64,000 bases of DNA from JAYPAN01 sp038123715 (GTDB lineage: Bacteria; Pseudomonadota; Alphaproteobacteria; RS24), in assembly GCA_038123715.1 (NCBI GenBank), contig JAYPAN010000004.1:1-64000 (forward strand). The letters run 5' to 3'. Shown here piece after piece: positions 43,901 to 53,262 of the stretch. Below the pieces are notes generated by a model, which saw only the letters and a list, made by a program, of their open reading frames with translations, made no database searches and had not been told where the DNA came from. Both the position numbers and the translations under genes were made by a program. Position 1 is the stretch's first letter. The number at the start of each line of letters is the position of its first letter.

Positions 43901-44741
43901 GCCGAAGCTGACGCCGCGCTATGGCATTATTGGCTGGCCGGTTGCCCATTCGCGCTCGCCGCTGATTCACAAGCACTGGTTGGCCGCGCAGGGCGACAAG
44001 GCGGTCTATGAAACCGTGCCGATTGACCCACAGCTTGATTTTCGCGCCGCGCTTGAAGACATGGCGCAAAATGGCTTTGCCGGTGCGAATGTCACCATAC
44101 CGCATAAAGAAAACGCTTTTGCTGCTATGGACACTCTGTCGGAGACAGCGCAGCGGCTCGGTGCGGTAAATACGATAAGCTTCGCCAAGGGTCGATTAAG
44201 CGGCCACAACACAGATGGCGGCGGCTTTGTTGCCGGGCTGGACGCGGGTGGCACGGATTGGCGACACCGGCCAGTGGCCTTGGTCGGTGCGGGCGGCGCG
44301 GCGCGGGCGATAGTGGCGGCATTGGCCGATGAAGGCGCGCGTGATATCAGGCTGTGCAATCGCAATCGCGCGCGCGCCGAAAGCCTTGTCGCTTTGGCCG
44401 GCACAGGCGGGCGGGTCACAATCTATGATTGGGCGGCGCGCCAAGACATGCTGGCCGGTGCCGGTCTTTTGGTCAACACGACCAGCCTTGGCATGAAAGG
44501 CCAACCGGCTTTGGACATTAACCTTGACGGGCTTGCCGCGTCGGCCTTGGTCAGTGATATTGTTTACACACCATTGGAAACGCCTTTGCTGGCGGCGGCG
44601 CGGCAAAACGGGCTGCGCGCGGTTGACGGGTTGGGCATGCTTTTGCACCAAGCGGCTTTGGCGTTTGAAGTCTGGTTCGGCACGCGCCCGGAAGTAACAC
44701 AAGCCTTGCGCCAATTGGTGCTGGCCGATTTGGAGGAATAG
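43893..44741 (+). CDS. aroE: Shikimate dehydrogenase
   Basis: 282 residues from the ATG at 43893 inside the end of maf. GIIGWPVAHSRSPLIHKHW binds shikimate; the catalytic Lys is in VTIPHKENAF; NTDGGGFVAGL and the NADP loop GAGGAARAIVAAL follow. Step four of the shikimate pathway. Two bases separate it from coaE. Confidence 0.96.
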   Translation: MSEPKLTPRYGIIGWPVAHSRSPLIHKHWLAAQGDKAVYETVPIDPQLDFRAALEDMAQNGFAGANVTIPHKENAFAAMDTLSETAQRLGAVNTISFAKGRLSGHNTDGGGFVAGLDAGGTDWRHRPVALVGAGGAARAIVAALADEGARDIRLCNRNRARAESLVALAGTGGRVTIYDWAARQDMLAGAGLLVNTTSLGMKGQPALDINLDGLAASALVSDIVYTPLETPLLAAARQNGLRAVDGLGMLLHQAALAFEVWFGTRPEVTQALRQLVLADLEE

Positions 44742-44743
44742 CC

Positions 44744-45397
44744 ATGTATCTGATAGGGCTGACAGGGTCAATCGGCATGGGCAAAACATTGACGGCCAGC
44801 CTGTTTGAGGCGGCCGGTGTGCCGCGCTATGACGCTGATGCCGCCATTCACGCGCTGTATGCGCCGGGCGGTGATGCTGTTGCGCCAATTGCTGAATTAT
44901 TTCCCGACGCGATTGTTGATGGCGCGGTGGACAGGGGGATTCTTGGTCAATTGGTGCTGAAAGATGCCGACAAGTTGAAGCAATTGGAGGCGCTGGTGCA
45001 TCCGCTGGCCGGCGCGTCGCAAATGGCTTTTCTGTCGCGTCATGCCGAAGCCGGTGCGCCAATGGCGCTGCTCGACATTCCCTTGCTTTATGAAACCGGC
45101 GGCGATGGTTTTGTTGATTGTGTGGTGGTGGTCAGTGCGCCTTATGAAGTGCAGCGCGCTCGTGTGCTGGCGCGTCCCGGCATGAGCGAGGAAAAGTTTC
45201 TCGATATTTTGGGCAAGCAAGTGCCGGATGCCGAAAAGCGCCGCCGCGCCGACTTTATTGTGGACAGTTCGGTTTCGGTAGAAGACGCGCGCCGCCAGAT
45301 TCATGATATTCTTGCTGCTCTGGAAGGGCGCGAAGGCACGGCGCTGGACGCCCGCCGCCAGAGATATGAGCAACGCGAAGCCGAGCGTGGCGCGTGA
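44744..45397 (+). CDS. coaE: Dephospho-CoA kinase
   Basis: 217 residues. P-loop IGLTGSIGMGKTLTASLF, the YDADAAIH lid segment and DIPLLYETGGDGFVD are standard. It makes CoA from dephospho-CoA. It lies in the fixed maf-aroE-coaE-dnaQ string. Confidence 0.96.
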   Translation: MYLIGLTGSIGMGKTLTASLFEAAGVPRYDADAAIHALYAPGGDAVAPIAELFPDAIVDGAVDRGILGQLVLKDADKLKQLEALVHPLAGASQMAFLSRHAEAGAPMALLDIPLLYETGGDGFVDCVVVVSAPYEVQRARVLARPGMSEEKFLDILGKQVPDAEKRRRADFIVDSSVSVEDARRQIHDILAALEGREGTALDARRQRYEQREAERGA

Positions 45398-45449
45398 CAG
45401 AGAGCCACAGGTAGACCAACGAAGGCAGACCAGCGAAGATAGGCCGACC

Positions 45450-46211
45450 ATGCGTGAAATTGTCCTTGATACTGAAACCACCGGTCTTGACCCGACCACA
45501 GGCGACCGGATTGTCGAGATAGGGTGTCTCGAACTGGTCAATCGCTTACCGACCGGCGAGACCTATCATGTTTATATCAATCCGGAGCGTGATATGCCGC
45601 CGCAAGCCGAGCAAGTGCATGGCTTGTCCGAGGCGTTTTTGCGCGACAAGCCGCTTTTCGCCGACATTGTGGCGGGGTTTTTGCAATTTATCGGCAATGA
45701 TGCGCTGGTCATTCACAATGCCGATTTTGACATGAAGTTTCTCAATGCCGAGCTGGCGCTGCTCGGCCAGAATAAACTGCCCAACCCGGTGGTGGATACG
45801 CTGGCTATGGCACGCAAGCGCTTTCCCGGCTCACCCGCCAGCCTTGACGCGCTGTGCCGCCGTTTCGGGGTCGATAATTCAAATCGCGATTTGCACGGCG
45901 CGCTGATTGATTCCGAATTACTGGCCGGTGTCTATCTGGAATTATCCGGCGGTCGCCAGCCCGACCTCGTATTTCAGGAAGGCGTGTCAAAAGGCGCGGT
46001 CGTGCCAGCTACCAATGGAAATAATGTCGGGGGCAATAATGTCGGGGTCGCCAGCGCTGCTGATATGCGCCAGCAAAACGCGCCGCGCAAGCGCCGCCCC
46101 GCCCCGCTTGCCGCCCAAGTGAGCGACAGCGAAGCGGCGGCGCATCGCGCCTTCATTGCCGAATTTCCGCAAACTGCGATTTGGTTAAAACGGCAGCAGG
46201 ACGAGGCCTGA
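45450..46211 (+). CDS. dnaQ: DNA polymerase III epsilon subunit (proofreading exonuclease)
   Basis: 253 residues from the ATG at 45450; an ATG at 45366 would add 28 non-family residues. The exonuclease acidic motifs are LDTETTGLDP, HNADFDMKFL and the HGALIDSELL end (DEDDh). The C-terminal ~70 residues are basic and linker-like, with two near-repeats of NNVG, then a polymerase-binding tail. It abuts the convergent secB gene with no gap. Confidence 0.95.
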   Translation: MREIVLDTETTGLDPTTGDRIVEIGCLELVNRLPTGETYHVYINPERDMPPQAEQVHGLSEAFLRDKPLFADIVAGFLQFIGNDALVIHNADFDMKFLNAELALLGQNKLPNPVVDTLAMARKRFPGSPASLDALCRRFGVDNSNRDLHGALIDSELLAGVYLELSGGRQPDLVFQEGVSKGAVVPATNGNNVGGNNVGVASAADMRQQNAPRKRRPAPLAAQVSDSEAAAHRAFIAEFPQTAIWLKRQQDEA

Positions 46212-46823
46212 TTAGTCGGCCGGAGCCGGCTCTTGCTGGCTTGCTTCATCGGCTTTGGCCGCTTCGGCTTCGCGTGCTGCTTGGCCTTGCTGATATAGCG
46301 AGACGAAATCAATAGGATCCAACAAAATCGGCGGATAGCCGCCATCGCGCGTTGCATCGGCAATTATACGGCGGGCGAAAGGAAACAATTGGCGCGGGCC
46401 TTCAATCAGCAAAACCGGCCCGATATTATTTTCCGGCACATTGGCCAGACGGAAAATGCCGCAATATTCCAATTCAGCAATAAACTTCGCATCTTCGCCG
46501 GATTTGGCTTCAACGCGGAATTTCAGCAGGACTTCATAATCATTTTCAGCCAGCTTGCGCGCGCCGACATTGGCATTGACGCCGATTTCCGGCTCGCCAT
46601 CGGCCAGAAAACGCGGTGCGCCCGGATTTTCAAACGATAAGTCACGGACATATTGCGTTAAAATGGCCATGCCCGGCCCGCCATCAACATTTTGCTCACC
46701 GGCTGCTGCGGCCTCTGCTGCTCCTGCGGCTTCATTGGGTGTTTCGGTGGCCGGTGCTTCAGCCATTTCTTCAGGCTTTTCCGATATGCCGTTTTCGCCT
46801 TTGGCCTTGGATTTTTTGCTCAT
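46212..46823 (-). CDS. secB: Protein-export chaperone SecB
   Basis: 203 residues, about 40 longer than E. coli SecB because of an acidic, Ala/Glu-rich N-terminal extension. Core signatures: AILTQYVRDLSFENPGAP and LLIEGPRQLFPFARRIIADATRDGGYPPILLDPIDFVSLY. A tetramer that holds preproteins unfolded for SecA. Confidence 0.95.
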   Translation of the reverse strand: MSKKSKAKGENGISEKPEEMAEAPATETPNEAAGAAEAAAAGEQNVDGGPGMAILTQYVRDLSFENPGAPRFLADGEPEIGVNANVGARKLAENDYEVLLKFRVEAKSGEDAKFIAELEYCGIFRLANVPENNIGPVLLIEGPRQLFPFARRIIADATRDGGYPPILLDPIDFVSLYQQGQAAREAEAAKADEASQQEPAPAD

Positions 46824-46876
46824 TGTTTTTCTCCTTCATCTGGATTGAGCCGGACAGGTCACGCCCGTCTGGCAGA

Positions 46877-46905
46877 GGCATAGCAAACTTGCCGATTGAG
46901 TGCAA
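46877..46905 (-). promoter_or_regulatory. Probable sigma-70 promoter of secB
   Basis: On the minus strand TTGCAC, 17 bases, TATGCC, placed about 55 bases before the secB ATG. The remainder of 46906-47006 is C/T-rich and shows no gene. Confidence 0.55.
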
Positions 46906-47006
46906 TCTCAACATGCTGGCTCAACCTGCCCGCAAGCATAGGCGCAAAATCCCAAAAAACCTAAAAACGCCGCCCTTTCCCCTTTTCTTGTCCCTATTTC
47001 TTACCC

Positions 47007-47474
47007 TTATTCCTTACCGGAAGGCGGGTCATTAACCTTATAATCGCCCTCTATGATATTTTGCTCCGGCGACGGCTTTTGCGGGGAAACGGAACCGGCG
47101 CCGAAGCGTCCGATAATGCTCGGCAGCAAAGCCTCCAACAGGCTGGCCATTAAAAACAGCCGACCGGCAGGCCAGAGCAGAAAAAAGCCCAAAGCATCGG
47201 TCAGAAAACCCGGTGTCAGCAGCAACAGCCCGGCCAGTAAAATCAGGACGCCATGCGCCATTTCCCCCAAGGGTGCGCCGCCGCGCGCTTGCGCGGTTTG
47301 CGCGCGGCGCAGCACATCAAGCCCTTGTCGGCGCATCATGGACAGGCCAATCATGGCGGTGGCGAAAATCAGCAATACCGTCCAACCCGCCCCTATCGCG
47401 CCGCCTATTTCAATGAACAGGAAAATCTCGACGAGTGGCACGCCTATCAGAATAAACAGCAATAAACCGGGCAT
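47007..47474 (-). CDS. fxsA: FxsA family membrane protein
   Basis: 155 residues from the ATG at 47472-47474 (GAAAGGAG upstream). Three to four membrane helices with LLLFILIGVPLVEIFLFIEIG and LLAGLLLLTPGFLTDALGFFLLWP, the family signatures. In E. coli FxsA affects phage T7 exclusion; its cellular role is unknown. It sits between secB and timA, as in relatives. Confidence 0.9.
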   Translation of the reverse strand: MPGLLLFILIGVPLVEIFLFIEIGGAIGAGWTVLLIFATAMIGLSMMRRQGLDVLRRAQTAQARGGAPLGEMAHGVLILLAGLLLLTPGFLTDALGFFLLWPAGRLFLMASLLEALLPSIIGRFGAGSVSPQKPSPEQNIIEGDYKVNDPPSGKE

Positions 47475-47649
47475 TGGCGGCTCCTTTCGCGCCCAATGTG
47501 GCATATCGCGCCCTCATGGCCGAGGGTTTTATGCACGCAAGCGGGCGTAATTATGTATCAGGGGTTGAAAAAGCCCCGCAATAGGCCAAATATGGGGTAT
47601 TGAGGCGTTGCCTTAAAGACCCGGACGGCATTTTCCCTCCGGCAAAAGC

Positions 47650-48384
47650 ATGGAGCGCAGAACCATCGACCCGTTAAATCTTATACTTCTGGTGATTGTC
47701 GTGTTTATCGGCTTCAAATTACGCAGCGTTTTGGGCATGCGGAATGATGAAGACGCGCGCCATGACCGGTCAAATGCCTATCGGCTGAACCGCGATGCGT
47801 TTTCCGGCGCGCCCAAAGACGATAATGCCAATCAGGCCAAGGAGGATAAACCGGCGACGGATAATGTCACGCCGCTTGAGCAGGCTAGACCGGAAACGGC
47901 ACAAGTGTCCAGCGAGGAAGGCATGGTCGCAGGCGAGACGCCGCCGGATGGGCGCGGGCTGGCCTATTTCCGTGATTATCTGCCCGATTTCAACGAGGGC
48001 GTGTTCCTTGATGGTGCGCGCGCCGCCTATGGCATTGTGCTGGAGGCGTTTGCGGCGGGCAATTTGGAAAAGGCGGAAGTTTTTCTTGATGAGGCGGTCT
48101 ATCAGGGTTTTGCCGAGGCGATTGCCGCGCGCGAAAAAGACGGGCTGGAATTGCATACGGAGATATTGCGGCTCGACCGGCCAATGATTGAAGATGCGAT
48201 TTTTGAAAATGGCATTATGCGTCTGGAAGTGCGCTATCGGGCCGAAATCATTTCCTATGTGAAGGCCAAAGGGGCGGATGAGACGCCGCCTGACCCCAGC
48301 ATCAGCCGCGATTTATGGACATTTGAGCGCCCGTTTGATGCGCCGGAGAATAGCTGGAAACTGGTCGCCACCAGCGCCGAATAG
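47650..48384 (+). CDS. Tim44/TimA family adaptor protein
   Basis: 244 residues. One N-terminal membrane helix (LNLILLVIVVFIGFKLRSVLG), a low-complexity linker (~35-95), then a Tim44-like domain (FLDGARAAYGIVLEAFAAGNLEKAEVFLDEAVYQGFAEAI..WTFERP). Relatives recruit protein complexes at the inner membrane. Divergent from fxsA across 175 bases. Confidence 0.9.
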   Translation: MERRTIDPLNLILLVIVVFIGFKLRSVLGMRNDEDARHDRSNAYRLNRDAFSGAPKDDNANQAKEDKPATDNVTPLEQARPETAQVSSEEGMVAGETPPDGRGLAYFRDYLPDFNEGVFLDGARAAYGIVLEAFAAGNLEKAEVFLDEAVYQGFAEAIAAREKDGLELHTEILRLDRPMIEDAIFENGIMRLEVRYRAEIISYVKAKGADETPPDPSISRDLWTFERPFDAPENSWKLVATSAE

Positions 48385-48397
48385 GCTTGCGGTCATC

Positions 48398-49000
48398 ATG
48401 CGCGACAAGGCAAAACCCCCTATATCTGAAAAATCGGCCAGAACCGGTAATTTGTCGGAAGGGGATTTGGCTTTGTGGAACCGGCTGGCCGGCACGGCAA
48501 CGCCTCTGCCGGAAAACCGCCGCGCTTATCATGTCGCTGCCGCACCGACCCGAGCTGTGCCGTCCAAACCGGCGCGCGCCAGTGGCGGCAAATCAGCCGC
48601 ACCGACACCGGACAGGCAGGTGAAAACAGCCACGCCAATGCGCGCTTTGTCACCGGAGGCGCGTATTGATCCGAATCTGCGCCGCCGCCTGCAAAAAAAC
48701 CGCCAGCCAATAGAAGCAAGGCTCGATTTGCACGGAATGACCGCCGCCCAGGCACAAAAGCGCCTGACGCAATTTATCATGGAGGAAAGCGCCGCCGGGC
48801 ATAAGTTTGTTTTGTTGGTCACCGGCAAGGGCGCGGGCGGCAATGGTGTCTTGCGGCGATTGGTGCCGGAATGGCTGAATATGTCGCCCTTGGCACCCTA
48901 TATTGTGGCCTTTGGCGCGGCGGCGGTGGTGCATGGCGGCAGCGGCGCGCTTTATGTGCATTTGCGCGCCAAGCGTGCGGGCAGCGATGGGCGCGCCTGA
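48398..49000 (+). CDS. Smr-domain protein
   Basis: 200 residues from the ATG at 48398, 13 bases after timA. The N-terminal half is disordered (Pro/Ala/Lys-rich). The C-terminal Smr domain holds RLDLHGMTAAQAQKRL and LLVTGKGAGGNGVLRRLVPEWL, the LDxHG and TGKG motifs of the nuclease-like fold. In related genomes mltA usually lies between timA and smr; it is absent here. Confidence 0.9.
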   Translation: MRDKAKPPISEKSARTGNLSEGDLALWNRLAGTATPLPENRRAYHVAAAPTRAVPSKPARASGGKSAAPTPDRQVKTATPMRALSPEARIDPNLRRRLQKNRQPIEARLDLHGMTAAQAQKRLTQFIMEESAAGHKFVLLVTGKGAGGNGVLRRLVPEWLNMSPLAPYIVAFGAAAVVHGGSGALYVHLRAKRAGSDGRA

Positions 49001-49118
49001 CGCAATGGGCGTTGAGCCAATTATTCGCTTTGATAAAGCCGGTCGGGTTTGCTAAAACAGGCGCACTGTTGGCAGTTCGGTGGCTATGCGCCCCGGCGGA
49101 CTGAAGGATTTTAGTTTC

Positions 49119-49718
49119 ATGAGCGGACGCACAGCGCAAAAATCGCGCGACACCAAGGAAACGCAAGTTTCCGTCTCGGTCAATCTCGACGGCACTGGCG
49201 ATTATCAGGTGAACACCGGAATTGGCTTTCTTGACCATATGCTTGAGCAATTGTCGCGTCACTCGCTGATTGACCTGAAAGTTGAGGCCAAGGGCGATTT
49301 GCACATTGATTTCCACCACACCACCGAAGATACCGGCATTGTGATTGGTGAGGCGGTGCGTGAGGCTTTGGGCGATTTCAAAGGGCTGACCCGCTATGGC
49401 AGCGCCACCATCCCAATGGATGAAACCTGCACGCGCGTTTCGCTGGATGTGTCGCAACGCCCCTATCTGATTTGGCGGGTCAATCTGTCTAAGCCGAAAC
49501 TGGGCGACATGGACACGGAATTGTTCAAGGAATGGTTTCAGGCCTTCGCGCAGGCAGCGGGCATTACACTGCATGTCGAAAATCTTTATGGCGAGAATAA
49601 TCACCATATTGTCGAGAGCTGTTATAAGGGGCTGGCGCGGGCGTTGCGCCAAGCCATTGAAATTGACCCGCGCAAGGCCGATGCCGTGCCATCCACAAAA
49701 GGCGTGCTGGGCAGTTAA
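49119..49718 (+). CDS. hisB: Imidazoleglycerol-phosphate dehydratase
   Basis: 199 residues from the ATG at 49119, preceded by GAAGGA at some distance; a GTG at 49080 would add 13 residues. GIGFLDHMLEQLSRHS, DLHIDFHHTTEDTGI and ENNHHIVESCYKGLARALRQA carry the metal-binding His/Glu sets. First gene of the histidine operon. The 80 bases before it hold no other feature I can support. Confidence 0.96.
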   Translation: MSGRTAQKSRDTKETQVSVSVNLDGTGDYQVNTGIGFLDHMLEQLSRHSLIDLKVEAKGDLHIDFHHTTEDTGIVIGEAVREALGDFKGLTRYGSATIPMDETCTRVSLDVSQRPYLIWRVNLSKPKLGDMDTELFKEWFQAFAQAAGITLHVENLYGENNHHIVESCYKGLARALRQAIEIDPRKADAVPSTKGVLGS

Positions 49719-49735
49719 GCTGACGGATAGGGCAG

Positions 49736-50371
49736 TTGAGCATTGCATTGATTGATTATGGCTCGGGCAATCTGCGCTCGGCGGAAAAGGCTTTTGCCAA
49801 AATGGCGGGCATGGCCAAATCGCCGCGCGCCGTGTCTGTCACTGCCGACCCCGATATGGTCGCGCGCGCCGCGCATATTGTCTTGCCCGGCGTTGGTGCA
49901 TTCGGCGATTGCGCGGCAGGCCTGCGCGCCATTGACGGCATGACGGAAGCCCTGCAAACCCGCATCTGTGAACAGGGTTATCCGTTTCTCGGCATATGTG
50001 TTGGCATGCAATTGACTTGCGCCACCGGGCTTGAGCGCGGCACGCATGACGGGCTGGGCTGGATTGGCGGCACGGTCGAGGCATTGGCTGTGCCGGATGG
50101 GTTGAAAGTGCCGCATATGGGCTGGAATGAGCTGGCCGTGGCGCAGCCGCATCCGGTTTTTGACGGGCTGGATGGCGCGCATGCCTATTTTGTGCATGGC
50201 TATGCCGCCCGCCCCGATGACAGGCAGCATATTGCCGCGACCACTGATTATGGCGGCGATATTGTCGCCGCATTGGCGCGCGATAATATATGCGGCACGC
50301 AATTTCACCCCGAAAAAAGCCAGCAAACGGGCTTGCGGCTGATTGCCAATTTTCTGGATTGGACACCATGA
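49736..50371 (+). CDS. hisH: Imidazole glycerol phosphate synthase, glutaminase subunit
   Basis: 211 residues with a TTG start (IALIDYGSGNLRS begins at once). The catalytic Cys is in FLGICVGMQL and the His/Glu pair in GTQFHPEKSQ. It makes ammonia for HisF. Its stop codon overlaps the ATG of hisA. Confidence 0.96.
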   Translation: MSIALIDYGSGNLRSAEKAFAKMAGMAKSPRAVSVTADPDMVARAAHIVLPGVGAFGDCAAGLRAIDGMTEALQTRICEQGYPFLGICVGMQLTCATGLERGTHDGLGWIGGTVEALAVPDGLKVPHMGWNELAVAQPHPVFDGLDGAHAYFVHGYAARPDDRQHIAATTDYGGDIVAALARDNICGTQFHPEKSQQTGLRLIANFLDWTP

Positions 50372-51096
50372 TTTTATTTCCCGCCATTGATTTGAAAGAC
50401 GGCCAATGCGTGCGCCTGCAACAGGGCGACATGGGGCGCGCCACTGTGTTCCATGACAATCCGGCTGAGCAGGCGGCGGCATTCGCCGCGCAGGGCTTTT
50501 CGCATTTGCATATTGTCGATTTGGATGGTGCTTTTGCCGGAGCGCCGGTCAATCGCGCGGCGGTTGAGGCGATATTGGCGGCCAGCCCGGCGCAAACCCA
50601 GCTTGGCGGCGGCATCAGGGATATGGCGACTATTGCAGCCTGGCTGGAGGCTGGTATCGGGCGGGTGATTTTGGGAACCGCTGCTGTGCGCGACCCGCAA
50701 TTGGTCATGGATGCTTGCCGCGCCTTTGCCGGACAGGTCGCTGTCGGCATTGATGCGCGCGCCGGGCGTGTCGCGGTTGAGGGGTGGGCGGAGACCGGCG
50801 AAATTACGGCGGTTGATTTGGCGCGTCGCTTTGAAGATGTCGGCGTGGCCTGCTTGATTTATACCGATATTGACCGCGACGGCATGTTGCAGGGGGTCAA
50901 TGTGGCAGCAACCGCCGCATTGGCGCAGGCGGTGACGATACCGGTGATTGCCTCTGGCGGCTTGGCCGGTATTGAAGATGTCAAAGCCCTGTTGCCGCAT
51001 GAAGGCGATGGCGTGATTGGCGCGATTTCGGGTCGCGCCCTCTATGATGGCCGTCTTGACGCCGCCGAAGTGTTGGCACTGGACGGGGTGGCATAA
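50368..51096 (+). CDS. hisA: ProFAR isomerase HisA
   Basis: 242 residues from the ATG at 50368, in an ATGA overlap with hisH. FPAIDLKDGQCVRLQQGD has the first catalytic Asp, and the second is in IYTDIDRDGMLQG. Half-barrel repeats match HisF downstream, with which it shares one base. Confidence 0.96.
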   Translation: MILFPAIDLKDGQCVRLQQGDMGRATVFHDNPAEQAAAFAAQGFSHLHIVDLDGAFAGAPVNRAAVEAILAASPAQTQLGGGIRDMATIAAWLEAGIGRVILGTAAVRDPQLVMDACRAFAGQVAVGIDARAGRVAVEGWAETGEITAVDLARRFEDVGVACLIYTDIDRDGMLQGVNVAATAALAQAVTIPVIASGGLAGIEDVKALLPHEGDGVIGAISGRALYDGRLDAAEVLALDGVA

Positions 51097-51863
51097 TGCT
51101 AAAAGTGCGCGTGATACCCTGTCTCGATGTGCATGAAGGGCGCGTTGTGAAGGGCGTCAATTTTGTTGATTTGGTCGATGCCGGTGACCCGGTCGCCGCC
51201 GCCCAAGCCTATGATGCGGCCGGTGCGGATGAACTATGCTTTCTTGATATTTCCGCCTCGCATGAAAACCGCGCCACGCTGATTGATGTGGTGCGCGCCA
51301 CGGCTGAGCAATGTTTCATGCCGTTGACCGTGGGCGGCGGTGTGCGAACACCGGATGATGTGCGTAATTTGCTGCTGGCCGGTGCTGATAAAGTCTCGTT
51401 TAACACGGCGGCGGTTAATAATCCCGATGTGGTCGCGCAAGCCTCGCACAAGTTTGGCGCGCAATGCATTGTGGTGGCGATGGATGCCAAGCAGGTCGAC
51501 ACTGACCGCTGGGAGATTTTTACCCATGGCGGGCGCGAGGCCACCGGCATTGAGGCCGTTGGTTTTGCGCGGCAAATGGCTGAATATGGCGCCGGTGAGA
51601 TTTTGCTGACCTCTATGGATCGCGACGGCACCAAGGCCGGTTATGATTTGGCCTTGACGCGGGCTATTGCCGATGCCGTGCCGGTGCCGGTGATTGCGTC
51701 AGGCGGGGTCGGCAATTTGGCGCATTTGATTGACGGCGTGCGCGAAGGTCATGCCAGCGCTGTGCTGGCTGCCTCAATTTTCCATTTCGGCACTTATTCC
51801 ATCGCTGAGGCCAAACAGGCCATGGCCGAGGCCGGCCTGGCAATCCGCTTGGGCGCGCCTTGA
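51096..51863 (+). CDS. hisF: Imidazole glycerol phosphate synthase, cyclase subunit
   Basis: 255 residues. VRVIPCLDVHEGRVVKGVNFVDLVDAGDP and LLTSMDRDGTKAGYDLALTRAI carry the two catalytic Asp. Partner of HisH. A 110-base gap to hisE (51864-51973) shows nothing recognisable. Confidence 0.97.
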   Translation: MLKVRVIPCLDVHEGRVVKGVNFVDLVDAGDPVAAAQAYDAAGADELCFLDISASHENRATLIDVVRATAEQCFMPLTVGGGVRTPDDVRNLLLAGADKVSFNTAAVNNPDVVAQASHKFGAQCIVVAMDAKQVDTDRWEIFTHGGREATGIEAVGFARQMAEYGAGEILLTSMDRDGTKAGYDLALTRAIADAVPVPVIASGGVGNLAHLIDGVREGHASAVLAASIFHFGTYSIAEAKQAMAEAGLAIRLGAP

Positions 51864-51973
51864 TGGGCTTGGTGCGGGAAAACAGGCGGCGCATAAACGG
51901 GCTTGGATTGGCATGTGCTTTCTGATAGAGCAGGGGCAGGTTAGGATGACAGCACCTTGGGGGAGAGGTCACA

Positions 51974-52306
51974 GTGACATCTGAACAATTAGACAAGCTG
52001 TTTGCTGAGATTGAAAAGCGCCGCAGCGCTGCGCCCGATAGCAGCTATTCCGCACAATTATTGGCCGATTTGCCCCGCGCCACCCGCAAGCTGGGTGAGG
52101 AGGCGGTGGAAACCATTATCGCCGCCTTGCAACAGGATGACGCGGCATTGACCGCCGAAGCGGCTGATTTGCTTTATCATTTGCTGGTCGTGCTGGCCGC
52201 GCGCAATATCCCGCTGGGCGATGTCATGCAGGTCTTGGCCGCGCGCGAGGGTGTTTCCGGCTTGGCCGAAAAGGCGGCGCGCCAACAGCAGGGCGATAAT
52301 GACTGA
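51974..52306 (+). CDS. hisE: Phosphoribosyl-ATP pyrophosphatase
   Basis: 110 residues with a GTG start after GGGGAGAGG. ATRKLGEEAVETIIAALQ..LTAEAADLLYHLLVVLA is the all-alpha NTP-pyrophosphatase metal site. Second step of histidine synthesis. It overlaps coaA by 8 bases. Confidence 0.95.
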   Translation: MTSEQLDKLFAEIEKRRSAAPDSSYSAQLLADLPRATRKLGEEAVETIIAALQQDDAALTAEAADLLYHLLVVLAARNIPLGDVMQVLAAREGVSGLAEKAARQQQGDND

Positions 52307-53249
52307 ACAGAATTCAAAAACCCTGTCGCCCTATCGCTCCTTCACCGCCGAGGAATGGTCGCGCTTGCGCCAAGACACGGAAATGACCCTGACCGAGCAG
52401 GAATTGGAAAAACTGCGCGGACTTGGCGAGACCGTATCGCTGAAGGAAGTGGAAGAGATTTACCTGCCATTGTCGCGCCTTTTGAACCTGTATGTTGAAG
52501 GCACGCAAAATCTGCATGGTGTCACCAATCAGTTTTTGGGCAGCGAAACAAAAGTCCCCTTTATTATTGGCGTGGCCGGCTCGGTAGCGGTGGGCAAAAG
52601 CACGACATCGCGTATTTTGCGCGAATTGCTGGCGCGCTGGCCGTCGCATCCGCAGGTGCAATTGCTGACAACAGATGGTTTTCTCTATCCCAATGCGGTG
52701 CTGGAGGAGCGCGACCTTATGCAACGCAAGGGGTTTCCCGAAAGCTTTGATTTACGCAAATTGCTCGGCTTTCTGTCCAAGGTCAAATCCGGCGCGCCGG
52801 TTGCCACCGCACCGGTCTATTCGCATATCGCCTATGATATTCTGCCCGATGAGCAGGTCAGTGTCGCCCAGCCCGATATTTTAATTGTTGAGGGGCTGAA
52901 TGTGCTGCAACCGGCTATTATGGCCGAGGCCGATAATGAGATACCCTTTGTCTCTGATTATTTCGATTTCTCAATTTATATTGATGCCGAGGCGGACATC
53001 ATCCAACGCTGGTATGTTGAGCGTTTTATGTCCTTGCGCGAAACCGCCTTCCGCCAGCCCGGCGCTTATTTCAAGCGCTATGCCGATTTAAGCGATGAGC
53101 AAGCGGAACAAACCGCCATTGATATTTGGACGCGCATCAATCTGGCCAATTTGTCGGAAAACATTCTGCCGACACGCGGGCGCGCCGACCTTATTTTGCA
53201 CAAAAGCACAGATCATGCGATTGACCGCGTGATGCTCCGCAAAATCTGA
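52299..53249 (+). CDS. coaA: Type I pantothenate kinase
   Basis: 316 residues from the ATG at 52299 inside the end of hisE. P-loop GVAGSVAVGKSTTSRIL, TTDGFLYPNAVL and IYIDAEADIIQRWYVERF are family signatures. First step of CoA synthesis. Its close coupling to hisE is seen in other alphaproteobacteria too. Confidence 0.95.
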   Translation: MTEQNSKTLSPYRSFTAEEWSRLRQDTEMTLTEQELEKLRGLGETVSLKEVEEIYLPLSRLLNLYVEGTQNLHGVTNQFLGSETKVPFIIGVAGSVAVGKSTTSRILRELLARWPSHPQVQLLTTDGFLYPNAVLEERDLMQRKGFPESFDLRKLLGFLSKVKSGAPVATAPVYSHIAYDILPDEQVSVAQPDILIVEGLNVLQPAIMAEADNEIPFVSDYFDFSIYIDAEADIIQRWYVERFMSLRETAFRQPGAYFKRYADLSDEQAEQTAIDIWTRINLANLSENILPTRGRADLILHKSTDHAIDRVMLRKI

Positions 53250-53262
53250 CCCAAATCTGCCG

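Noticed and set aside
49839..50750. Minus-strand frame across hisH and hisA
   Set aside because: Crosses two certain genes and has a biased Arg/Pro/Cys composition.
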